Assembly: GCA_027623615.1 (NCBI GenBank)
Contig: JAQBVH010000067.1
Location: 1-10,123, forward strand
Length of the DNA stretch: 10,123 bases
DNA from: Planctomycetota bacterium
GTDB taxonomy: Bacteria; Planctomycetota; UBA1135; GCA-002686595
Direction of reading: 5' to 3'
Of the stretch, positions 1 to 7,054 are shown piece after piece. Under the pieces are notes generated by a model. The model had not been told where the DNA came from and searched no databases. It was given only the letters and a program-made list of their open reading frames with translations. Positions within the stretch are counted from its first letter, which is position 1, and every line of letters begins with the position of its first letter. The position numbers and the translations under genes are program-made.

Positions 1-362
1 GCCACGATCGAGAAGGGCCCCGCGCTGATCAGGTTGACCAGCGAGGCGGCGACCAAGGCCCAGAGCCAGCCGCGTGCCCCCTGCCAGGCACGCAGGCAAA
101 CGTAGGCCACGACCAGCTGGAGCGCGCAGCCCACGAGGAACGCGGCGGCGCCGAGGGCGGCGATCAGCTGGAACGGCCAGACCGACAGCAGGAAGAAGTC
201 GGCAGCGCTCAGCCCCAGGAAGCCGCCGACGAGCAGGGCGCCCAGGCCGTAGAAGAAGGCCGTGACGATGGCGAGCAGGGCCTGTAGCGGAATGCCGAGC
301 GAGAGCAGCAGCGAGCGCGGTCCCTCGGAGGCCGCGTACGCCCGGAGCGTGGAGGGAGACAT
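1..362 (-). CDS. Multi-pass membrane protein of unknown function, partial (C-terminus off the left edge)
   Basis: The minus-strand frame opens with ATG at 362 and stays open to the left edge, giving 120 complete codons. After a short polar start (MSPSTLRAYAASEGP) the protein is almost entirely hydrophobic. There are likely membrane stretches at about residues 18-48, 55-88 and 97-120, with a short loop containing RAWQGARGW before the last. It begins 38 nt after the stop of the HEAT/VWA gene and probably belongs to the same transcription unit. A GAGGGG stretch about 11 nt upstream could serve as the ribosome binding site. I do not recognise the family. The small, glycine- and alanine-rich helices resemble general polytopic integral membrane proteins, and no catalytic motif is visible in the part present. 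The call as a real gene rests on the long open frame, sensible hydropathy and operon position. Confidence 0.72.
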   Translation of the reverse strand, partial: MSPSTLRAYAASEGPRSLLLSLGIPLQALLAIVTAFFYGLGALLVGGFLGLSAADFFLLSVWPFQLIAALGAAAFLVGCALQLVVAYVCLRAWQGARGWLWALVAASLVNLISAGPFSIV

Positions 363-400
363 GGGCCCCCCATACCCCTCGAGGGCGTGATTATTCGCGC

Positions 401-2203
401 CTACGGCCCCTCGCGATAGCGGCCGCCGGTCAGGCGCGCCAAGCCCTCGAGCAGCTCGCTGCGGTGGTTCAGGGCGACGCAGTGGATCACCACGCGGCGC
501 AGGCGATTGCGGTGATCGATGTCGGCCAGGATGCTCTCCGGGTCGGTCAGCGCGCCCTCGGTGGGCTGACCGTCCGAGAGGACCACGATCGTGTCGACCT
601 CGTCGTCCTCGAAGGCCGCGAGCAGACCGTCGTGCAGGGCCGTGCCGCCCTTGGGCCGCTGGGCGCGCGCGTACTTGCTCGCCTGGGACAGCCGGCCCTC
701 GGTCATCTCGACCAGGCTCGGCTTCCACGTGCGCGTGCGGCTGGCGAAGAAGACGAGGTTGAAGCGTCCGCCGACGGGGAAGTGCTCGAGGGCGGCGATC
801 AGCTCGGAGGTCGCGGCCTGAAGGCGGGTGCCGCCGGTGGTCACGACGCGGTTCATCGAGCCCGAGGTGTCCAGCACGAAGCACACGCGATCCGAGTCGT
901 GGGGGATGCCGAAGAACCTGGCCTGGGTCGGGTTCTCGCGCTTGCGCGCCTCGCGCTGCTCCACGGCGCTGGACGCCGCGGCCTCGTCCGGGATGGTGAA
1001 GGTCGCGCCCTCGGCCTCCCACCAGCTCGCCCAGCGCTCGCCGTTCTGGCCATGATCCACGCCGGTGATCCAGACGAGCACCTCGTGCATCACGCCGCGC
1101 ACGCGCAGCGTGTCGCCGCGCAGACGCTCGATCAGGCGCGGGATCGAGGCCTTCTCGCGCCGCTCGCAGAGCGCCAGCGCGGCCTCGACGCGCACGAGGT
1201 GACTGCCGTCGTCGAGCAGCCGCAGGAGCGCCGCGTGGGCCGCTTCACCCGGCCGCTTCGCGAAGGCCTGCACGGCACCCAGGCGCAGCGCGACGTCCTT
1301 ACCGCCCGCGGCCTCGAGCAGCTCCTGCTCCCAATCCTCGTCCGCGCGCAGTCGATCCAGGGCGACGAACGCGGCCCGACGCACGGCGTCGTCGCGGCTG
1401 CGCGTCAGCTTCTCGAGGGAGCGCTCCTGACCGACCGCGCCGCGCTCGCCCAGCGCGTCGATCGACGCGAGCTGCACCGACGTGTCCTTGGCCTTGAGTC
1501 CGGCGAGCAGGATCTCGTTCACCGCCTCGCCCGGCATCAGCGATAGCGCACGCAGGATCGCCACCCGCACGAAGGGCGGCCGCGACTGGTCACCGACCGC
1601 GTCGTCGAGGTACGGCAGGACCCAGCCTCCCTCGAAGCGGCCGATCGCGCGCTCCAGGCGCGCCGGTGGTCCCGAGAGCGGCGCGCGGTACCAGTCGAGG
1701 AGCAGCTCGAGCGCGTCCTCGTCGCCCTGATGCTCGAGCGCCGGCACCAGACCCCCGCACGCGAGCTGACGACAGCGCGGGTCCGGGTGTTCGCTGACCA
1801 CGCGGCGCAGGGCCGGCTCCACCTCGCCGCCGAGGGACGCCAGAGCGCGGGTCGCCGGGCGCTGGTGTGCCCAGCTGATCCCGATCGCCATGTCCGTGAG
1901 GTAGGTGCGGGCGAGGTCACGCACCTCGTCCTGCGCGGTGTCGCTCGAGAGCGTCGCGAGCGCCGCGAACACCCCGTTGAGGATGCTCTCGGTGCCGATC
2001 AACGCCGTGCACCGCCGCAACGCCTCGAAGGCCTCCAGCGTGCCGCGTCCGGCGAGCTCGGTCCATACCCCCCCGTCGACCTGGTCCCGCTCGCGCTGGA
2101 CCGCGGCGATCATCTGATCGATCGTCTTGTCGCTCCAATCCAGATCCGGAGCGGGGTCCTGCAGACCGACCAGGGCCACAGCGCAGAGCAACAAGGAGCG
2201 CAT
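401..2203 (-). CDS. Secreted HEAT-repeat protein with C-terminal von Willebrand factor A domain
   Basis: This is a 600-residue protein. Residues 1-14 form a short signal peptide (MRSLLLCAVALVG), with the mature chain probably starting near QDPAP. Residues of about 50-380 are helical HEAT-like repeats, with recurring patterns such as VRVAILRALS, VQLASIDALG, VRRAAFVALD and VRVEAALALC. A short WASWWEAEGA segment (391-400) leads into a VWA domain at about 430-600. The metal-ion-dependent adhesion site is intact: DTSGS at 445-449, Thr521 in GGTALHDG, and Asp544 in LSDGQPT. In this family such a site binds a divalent cation and mediates protein-protein contact; the HEAT array is usually a binding scaffold. 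An extracytoplasmic, non-enzymatic binding role is inferred, and the ligand is unknown. The gene follows the sulfatase-fold gene by 31 nt and precedes a membrane-protein gene by 38 nt, so an operon is likely. No strong ribosome binding site is visible. Confidence 0.93.
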   Translation of the reverse strand: MRSLLLCAVALVGLQDPAPDLDWSDKTIDQMIAAVQRERDQVDGGVWTELAGRGTLEAFEALRRCTALIGTESILNGVFAALATLSSDTAQDEVRDLARTYLTDMAIGISWAHQRPATRALASLGGEVEPALRRVVSEHPDPRCRQLACGGLVPALEHQGDEDALELLLDWYRAPLSGPPARLERAIGRFEGGWVLPYLDDAVGDQSRPPFVRVAILRALSLMPGEAVNEILLAGLKAKDTSVQLASIDALGERGAVGQERSLEKLTRSRDDAVRRAAFVALDRLRADEDWEQELLEAAGGKDVALRLGAVQAFAKRPGEAAHAALLRLLDDGSHLVRVEAALALCERREKASIPRLIERLRGDTLRVRGVMHEVLVWITGVDHGQNGERWASWWEAEGATFTIPDEAAASSAVEQREARKRENPTQARFFGIPHDSDRVCFVLDTSGSMNRVVTTGGTRLQAATSELIAALEHFPVGGRFNLVFFASRTRTWKPSLVEMTEGRLSQASKYARAQRPKGGTALHDGLLAAFEDDEVDTIVVLSDGQPTEGALTDPESILADIDHRNRLRRVVIHCVALNHRSELLEGLARLTGGRYREGP

Positions 2204-2234
2204 CGCAGCACTCTATCCGAGCACCCGGCGCTGG

Positions 2235-3857
2235 TTATCGCGGCAGATGCGGACGCAGCTCGTCGACCTGCTCGGGGCGTTCGGAGGCCAGGTCGGTCGT
2301 CTCCCTGGGGTCGCTCTCGACCTGATGGAGCTCGATCTGGTCGTCCGCGTCCTCCCACAGGGTCCAGTTCCCGAGGCGCGCCCCGCGGGCCCCGTCCGGC
2401 CCGAGAAAGCCCGCGCCCTCGCCCAGCTCCAGGCCGACGAGCCCCGCCCAGCGGGCGACCTCGTGGGGCACGCGCAGGGCGGAGGTGATGCCCTTGTCGA
2501 CCGCGCCGGACTGAAGCATCGGTGCGCGGAAGACGAGCGGCACGAGCAGGCGTGCTTGTCGCAGGGACTCCGCGGCGCCGGCCTCGACCGTGCCGACGAC
2601 GATCACCGCGGTCGTCCCGGTCAGCTCGAGGCGGTCGAGGTCCGCGAGGAGCAAGGCCAAGCAGCGGTCCGCGGCGCGCTGGCCGGCCTGCTGCGCGTTC
2701 CCGTCGGCGGCCTCGAGGTCGTCCGCCGTCGGCGCGTCCGAGGGCACCACGACGGTCGCGTAGAAGCGCGCGCCCGCGACCTCACGCAGCCAGGCACCGA
2801 CGAGCGCGGCCTCGGAGTCGGGTGCGCTCACGTCGAGCACGGTCGTGCGACACCCGGCTCCGTGACGGCTCGCTCTTCGCGCCCACTGCGGCGCGAAGAG
2901 CGCAGTAGCGAAGCCGCGCGTCGCGAGTCGTTCCGCGAGGGTCTGGGCCGGCTCGGTGTTCGGTGGCGCGAGCAGCTCGCCCGACAGGAGCGCGCCGAGC
3001 GCGGTCTCTCGGCTCGACGCCGCCGCGTTCGTGTACAGATGCAAGCGCCCGCCGTGGGCGAGCCCGCCCAACGCGGGCATGAAGCGGAAGTCCGTGCGCG
3101 CGGCGCCCACGCCGTCGAGCACGACCAGCAGGATCGAGGGCGCGTCCGCGCGCGCAAGGGTTGGCCTGACCTCGCGCCGGCGCACGAGCGACACCGCCTC
3201 GAACCCCTCGCCGCGCAGGCTCGCGCTCTGGCCGCTCTCCAGCTCCGCGGGCAGGCTGACCAGCTCGCCTGCGACGCGCACCTCGATGCTTGCCCCAGCG
3301 ACCGCACGCGCCTCGAGCACGAAGGGACCCCCGCTGGGCGCGGTCAGGTCGAGTGCGGTCCAGGGCTGCGCGGATGGCCAGCTCTCGACCACCTCGTCGG
3401 CGCTCCATATCGGCGCCGGTGCGCGACCGATGATCACCCACGGCAGCCCGATCCCGAGCAGGCCACACACCACGATCCCCGGCGGACGTTCGAGCACGCG
3501 CCACCTGCGGCCCGTCAAGAACGCCACCAGGACGGATAGAACGGCTCCGCAAAGCAGTGCCCACGGCCAGCGCGCGCCAACGTCCGGGAGCGGCAGGCCC
3601 GCCGCACCCCAGGCGAGGATCACGGCGTTGAAGAGCAGCACGACGGGGCCCGACTTGCGGTGCGCCACCGCGCTCGCGACCACACCCAGGATCAACGCCT
3701 CGATCAAGGTCGCGAGGAAGGTCCCTGCGCGCAGCCACGCGACGAGCTCACCCTGCGCCGGTTCCCCCGTCGTCAGGAAGTGCCGACCGACTGTCAGCGC
3801 GCCCGCGCAGAGGAGGCCCACGGCCAGGGGGTTACGGGCTTCGTCGGGTGCCTCCAT
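2235..3857 (-). CDS. Membrane protein with C-terminal sulfatase/alkaline-phosphatase-fold domain, probably catalytically inactive
   Basis: The 540-residue protein has five probable membrane helices (about 11-28, 40-62, 70-90, 97-115 and 126-145). A linker domain (about 150-235) and a sulfatase-like domain (about 240-540) follow. The fold is supported by SILLVVLDGVG (241-251), a following NAAASSR...ALLSG region (277-293), LLVPLVFRAP (437-446) and the family-typical tail with ELHQVESDPRETTDLA. The layout resembles enzymes with a five-helix anchor and external catalytic domain, such as the EptA and LtaS types. Key residues look lost. Where sulfatases have C/S-x-P-S-R before LLTG there is no clear nucleophile, and the second metal-binding Asp-His-Gly is replaced by GTVEAG (422-427). 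I infer a binding or structural pseudoenzyme, although a divergent active enzyme is not excluded. The start at 3857 is the first ATG before the first helix; no clear ribosome binding site is seen. Confidence 0.87.
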   Translation of the reverse strand: MEAPDEARNPLAVGLLCAGALTVGRHFLTTGEPAQGELVAWLRAGTFLATLIEALILGVVASAVAHRKSGPVVLLFNAVILAWGAAGLPLPDVGARWPWALLCGAVLSVLVAFLTGRRWRVLERPPGIVVCGLLGIGLPWVIIGRAPAPIWSADEVVESWPSAQPWTALDLTAPSGGPFVLEARAVAGASIEVRVAGELVSLPAELESGQSASLRGEGFEAVSLVRRREVRPTLARADAPSILLVVLDGVGAARTDFRFMPALGGLAHGGRLHLYTNAAASSRETALGALLSGELLAPPNTEPAQTLAERLATRGFATALFAPQWARRASRHGAGCRTTVLDVSAPDSEAALVGAWLREVAGARFYATVVVPSDAPTADDLEAADGNAQQAGQRAADRCLALLLADLDRLELTGTTAVIVVGTVEAGAAESLRQARLLVPLVFRAPMLQSGAVDKGITSALRVPHEVARWAGLVGLELGEGAGFLGPDGARGARLGNWTLWEDADDQIELHQVESDPRETTDLASERPEQVDELRPHLPR

Positions 3858-3890
3858 GGGGGGAGCGTACGCACTGGCAGGCCTCGCTGG

Positions 3891-4006
3891 GGACTGCTAC
3901 GCCTCCTTTGGAGGCGTGATTGTTGCTTCGCGCAGCACCTGACGGTGTGACGGAGCGTGCACCCATGGCGCAGACTCCCCGCGAGTCGCCCCGGACTGCT
4001 ACTCCT
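3891..4006. repeat. Short direct repeat GGACTGCTAC(G/T)CCT flanking the end of the SGNH gene
   Basis: GGACTGCTACGCCT at 3891-3904 recurs as GGACTGCTACTCCT at 3993-4006, matching 13 of 14 bases at 102-bp spacing. The right copy spans the stop codon of the SGNH hydrolase gene and the left copy is in the gap, where it runs into the inverted repeat at 3899. It could be a scar of a small duplication at the gene's 3' end, or chance. No coding remnant between the copies was recognised. Confidence 0.35.
3899..3917. repeat. Perfect 8-bp inverted repeat with 3-nt loop between the SGNH and sulfatase-fold genes
   Basis: ACGCCTCC at 3899-3906 pairs perfectly with GGAGGCGT at 3910-3917 around a TTT loop. 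It lies in the 141-nt gap, 42 nt upstream of the start at 3857. On the minus strand, the direction of the flanking genes, no T-run follows the hairpin, so it is a poor intrinsic terminator. A leader hairpin, protein-binding site or RNA stabiliser is possible. Function is not established. Confidence 0.5.
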
Positions 4007-5063
4007 TCAACCAGCCCTGCGTGTTCAGCTCGTCGAGGACGCGCTTCGCGACGAGGTGATAGCCCTGGGGGTTGGGGTGGTAGCGGTCGCCGCGCAGGAA
4101 GAGCTCGCGGGGCGGGTCCTCCTGGCGCGCGTACTCGCGGAAGACCTCGGCCAGGTCGATCACCGGAATCTTGTGCTTCGCGCCGAGGGCCTTCAGGCGC
4201 TCGATCGGGGTCGTGTCGAAGCTGTCGAGGAAGATCTGGCTCTCGTAGGGGAACAGGAACACGGCGGTGCGCGCGCCGTACTCGTCCCGGGCCAGGTCGC
4301 GGATGCCGAGCAGGTAGGACTCCTGCTTCTGCCAGACCTCCGACTCGAGGTCCAGGTCCGCGGCCTTGCTCGCCACCGCCTCCGCCTTCGCCCAGTCCGA
4401 CGAGCGCTTGGCGTGGTAGTACGTCTGGCGCGCGAGCCGGTAGAGGGCCAGGCGACCCAGCTTGTCGCGCAAGCCCTGCGAGAGCAGGTTGCGCAGCCCC
4501 CGGCCGCGGAAGACCTGCTCGTCGACCGCCTGGATGGCGTTGGGGAAGTCGTTGAGGTTGTAGCCGACCACAACCAGGTTGGGCCGCACCTGGTCGGACA
4601 GGTCCTCGAAGATGCGGCGGTAGGTCACGCCGCTGTAGCCGTTGATGCCGAGGTTCGCGACGACCACGCGTCGATCGCTGCCGACCTCGTCCTGCATCAG
4701 GCGCTCGAGCTGGCGCGGCCAGGTGTGCTCCTCGAGCACGCCCTTGCCGAAGGTGCAGGAGTCACCGACGCAGGCCACCCGCAGCTCGCTCGGCGCGAAG
4801 GTCAGGGCCAGGTCCCCGCCCCGTAGCCCGAGGGAGTTCGTCTGGTACCAGGTGCCGTCCCAGCGGCCCTCGAAATCGGCGCGGTGCCGGTAGGCGCGCG
4901 CGTCGTCGTAGTGGACGTAGGGGTTCTTGTCCCAGAGGCTGAACGGCCCCGGCTCGATCGCGCGCGCGACGAGCTCGCCGATCACGAACGCGACGCACAG
5001 GGTCGTCGCGGAGATCAGCAGCTTCTTCTTGAGGTTCCGGGGCCAGCGCATTGGCGAGGACAT
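3999..5063 (-). CDS. SGNH/GDSL-family hydrolase with N-terminal membrane anchor
   Basis: The 354-residue protein has a basic start (MRWPRNLKKK) and one hydrophobic helix at about residues 14-34, so it is probably anchored with the catalytic domain outside the cytoplasm. The SGNH blocks are in order: Gly-Asp-Ser at 100-102 in VACVGDSCTFG (nucleophile Ser102), an oxyanion glycine in NLGINGYS (137-144), the Asn block in GYNLND (167-172), and Asp326-x-x-His329 in GDRYHPNPQGY. The family hydrolyses or transfers acyl groups on lipids, carbohydrates or polysaccharides; the substrate cannot be read here. The 180-260 insertion is rich in charged helices. The first Met is taken as the start, with Met5 (5051) an alternative; neither has an obvious ribosome binding site. 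The gene is divergent from the quinoprotein gene at 5222 and lies upstream of the sulfatase-fold gene on the same strand, with possible but not certain co-transcription. Confidence 0.92.
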   Translation of the reverse strand: MSSPMRWPRNLKKKLLISATTLCVAFVIGELVARAIEPGPFSLWDKNPYVHYDDARAYRHRADFEGRWDGTWYQTNSLGLRGGDLALTFAPSELRVACVGDSCTFGKGVLEEHTWPRQLERLMQDEVGSDRRVVVANLGINGYSGVTYRRIFEDLSDQVRPNLVVVGYNLNDFPNAIQAVDEQVFRGRGLRNLLSQGLRDKLGRLALYRLARQTYYHAKRSSDWAKAEAVASKAADLDLESEVWQKQESYLLGIRDLARDEYGARTAVFLFPYESQIFLDSFDTTPIERLKALGAKHKIPVIDLAEVFREYARQEDPPRELFLRGDRYHPNPQGYHLVAKRVLDELNTQGWLKE

Positions 5064-5221
5064 GCTAGGAGGGCGCGCGTCGGGCGCAAGCGATGCGACC
5101 CCTGGTTCCCACCGCGCCCGCGGCGAATCCTATCCCGCCCACTGTCGTCCCTCCGGCGGCCGGGAATTGAGACCACATCGGGACCCCGGCTGGTTCCGTG
5201 GGGTGTGGTAGAACGCGGTGC

Positions 5222-7051
5222 ATGCGCGCCCTCCTGCTCTCGACCGCGTTCCTCGCCGCTTGCGCCGGCGCCCCCAAGGATCAGGGCTGGCCCTGCGTCG
5301 GCGGTGACCGCGGCTGCATGCGCTACGCGGCGCTGGATCAGATCCACCGCGGCAACGTCCACGAGCTCGAGGTCGCCTGGACCTGGCACACCGGCGAGCT
5401 CGAGCGTGGCAAGCAGACGATCGAGTGCACGCCGCTCGTCGTGGGCCGCAGCCTGTTCCTGACGACCGCGTTCCTGCGCGTCGTCGCCCTCGACGCCGGG
5501 ACGGGCGAGGAGCTGTGGAGCTTCGATCCGCTCGCTGGCGGCACGCCCTACCCCATCGCGTCGGGCGGCGTGAACCGCGGGCTCGCGTACGCGGACGGCC
5601 GCATCTATCACGGCTGCGCGGACGGGCGGGTCTTCTGCCTGGACGCGACCAGCGGTGCGCTGGTCCCGGCGTTCGGGGAGGGCGGCGTGCTGGACCTGCG
5701 CGCGGGTCTCGAGGGGGACCTCTCGCGCCTGCCCTACGGCCCGACCTCGGCGCCGAACATCTGCGCGGACCTGCTCGTGCTCGGCGTCTCCAACGGCGAG
5801 GGTCCTGGCCGCGCCGCGCCCGGCGACGTGCGCGCCTTCGACCTCGTGACCGGGGAAGAGCGCTGGAGCTTCCGCACCGTGCCCGCGCCCGCGGAGTTCG
5901 GCAACGACACCTGGGAGGGCGAGGGCTGGCACAACCGCGGCGGCGCGAACGCGTGGGGCGGGATCAGCGTCGACGCGAAGCGCGAGCTCGTGTTCTGCGG
6001 CCTCGGCTCCGCGGCCTTCGACTTCTACGGCGGCGACCGCAAGGGCGCGAACCTGTTCGCCAACTGCGTGGTCGCCCTCGACGGCCGCACCGGCGAGCGG
6101 GTCTGGCACTTCCAGACCCTGCACCACGATCTGTGGGACCACGACCTGCCCACGTACCCGAACCTGGTCACGATCGAGCGCGACGGCCGCGCGATCGACG
6201 CGGTGGCGCAGGTGACCAAGACGGGCCACGTGTTCCTCTTCGAGCGCGAGACGGGCGCGCCGCTGCACCCCATCACGGAGGTCGCGGTGCCCGCGTCCGA
6301 CGCACCGGGGGAGGCCGCGTGGCCCACCCAGCCCGTCCCGAGCGCGCCGCCCGCCCTCGTGCGCACGGTGATCCACGAGGACGACCTGACCACCCTGAAC
6401 GAGGCCGCGCACACCCACGCCCTCGAGTGGTACCGCAGGCTGCGCACAGGCGCGGGCTACCTGCCGCCCAGCCTCGAGGGCACGCTCGTCACCCCCGGCT
6501 TCCACGGCGGCGCGACCTGGTCCGGCGCCAGCTTCGACCCGGCCAGCGGGCTGCTCTTCGTCAACTCCAACGAGCTGCCCAACGTCGTCACCCTGAAGCC
6601 CGCGCCCGAGGGCGCGCGCTACCGCTACGGGATCACCGGCTACCACCGCTTCCTCGATCCCGAGGGCTACCCCGCAATCGAGCCGCCCTGGGGCAAGTTG
6701 ACGGCGGTGGACCTGGCCGCGGGCACGCTCGCGTGGGAGGTCACCCTCGGCGAGCACCCCGAGCTCACCGCGCGCGGCGTCCCGCAGACCGGCACGCACA
6801 ACTTCGGCGGGACGATCGCGACCAAGGGCGGCCTGGTCTTCATCGGCGGCACCTCGGACGAGCGCTTCCACGCCTTCGACAGCGCGACGGGCGAGCTGCT
6901 CTGGGAGACCCAGCTGCCCGCGGGCGGCTACGCGACGCCGTGCACATACCAGGTCGATGGCAAGCAGTACGTCGTGATCGCCGCCGGCGGCGCAGGCAAG
7001 GTCGGGACTCGGGCTGGCGATGCGTTCGTTGCCTTCGCGCTGCCGGACTGA
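5222..7051 (+). CDS. PQQ-dependent (quinoprotein) glucose dehydrogenase-like lipoprotein
   Basis: The 609-residue protein probably oxidises a sugar or alcohol using pyrroloquinoline quinone in the periplasm. The start at 5222 is preferred over an in-frame GTG at 5198 because it begins a signal peptide, MRALLLSTAFLAAC. That peptide ends in a lipobox with Cys14 as the lipidated residue; Ala at +2 fits outer-membrane retention. The rest is an eight-bladed beta-propeller with repeated 'ALDAxTGExxW' turns (about 88-100, 205-216, 285-297, 551-562). Motifs shared with membrane glucose dehydrogenase include CTPLVV (69-74), HHDLWDHDLP (301-310, carrying the active-site Asp region), TKTGHVFLFERETG (332-345, with Lys333), FHGGATWSGASFDP (427-440) and HNFGGTIATKGGLVFIGG. 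E. coli Gcd carries an N-terminal five-helix ubiquinone-reacting domain; here a lipid anchor replaces it. No cytochrome domain or adjacent partner is present, so the electron acceptor is unknown. Confidence 0.92.
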   Translation: MRALLLSTAFLAACAGAPKDQGWPCVGGDRGCMRYAALDQIHRGNVHELEVAWTWHTGELERGKQTIECTPLVVGRSLFLTTAFLRVVALDAGTGEELWSFDPLAGGTPYPIASGGVNRGLAYADGRIYHGCADGRVFCLDATSGALVPAFGEGGVLDLRAGLEGDLSRLPYGPTSAPNICADLLVLGVSNGEGPGRAAPGDVRAFDLVTGEERWSFRTVPAPAEFGNDTWEGEGWHNRGGANAWGGISVDAKRELVFCGLGSAAFDFYGGDRKGANLFANCVVALDGRTGERVWHFQTLHHDLWDHDLPTYPNLVTIERDGRAIDAVAQVTKTGHVFLFERETGAPLHPITEVAVPASDAPGEAAWPTQPVPSAPPALVRTVIHEDDLTTLNEAAHTHALEWYRRLRTGAGYLPPSLEGTLVTPGFHGGATWSGASFDPASGLLFVNSNELPNVVTLKPAPEGARYRYGITGYHRFLDPEGYPAIEPPWGKLTAVDLAAGTLAWEVTLGEHPELTARGVPQTGTHNFGGTIATKGGLVFIGGTSDERFHAFDSATGELLWETQLPAGGYATPCTYQVDGKQYVVIAAGGAGKVGTRAGDAFVAFALPD

Positions 7052-7054
7052 GGC

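Noticed and set aside
361..373. ATGGG/CCCAT palindrome over the start of the left-edge gene
   Set aside because: Five-base arms in a C/G-rich run are expected by chance, and the second ATG at 373 is out of frame.
2127..3539. Plus-strand open frame of 470 codons across the sulfatase-fold gene
   Set aside because: Composition is Arg/Gly/Ala-rich with no motif, and it is antisense to a gene with clear helices and fold motifs.
3899..3930. The hairpin as an intrinsic terminator of the SGNH gene
   Set aside because: No T-run follows on the minus strand; on the plus strand the following GATTGTTGCTT is only weakly T-rich and no plus-strand gene ends there.
5167..5213. TTGAGA (5167) with TAGAAC (5208) as a promoter for the quinoprotein gene
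   Set aside because: The spacing of about 35 nt is far from the 16-18 nt norm and no better -10 lies at the right distance.
5015..6871. Long minus-strand open frame (618 codons) opposite the quinoprotein gene
   Set aside because: Low-complexity Arg/Ala/Val/Gly-rich translation with no domain, fully antisense to a well-supported gene; typical GC-rich shadow frame.
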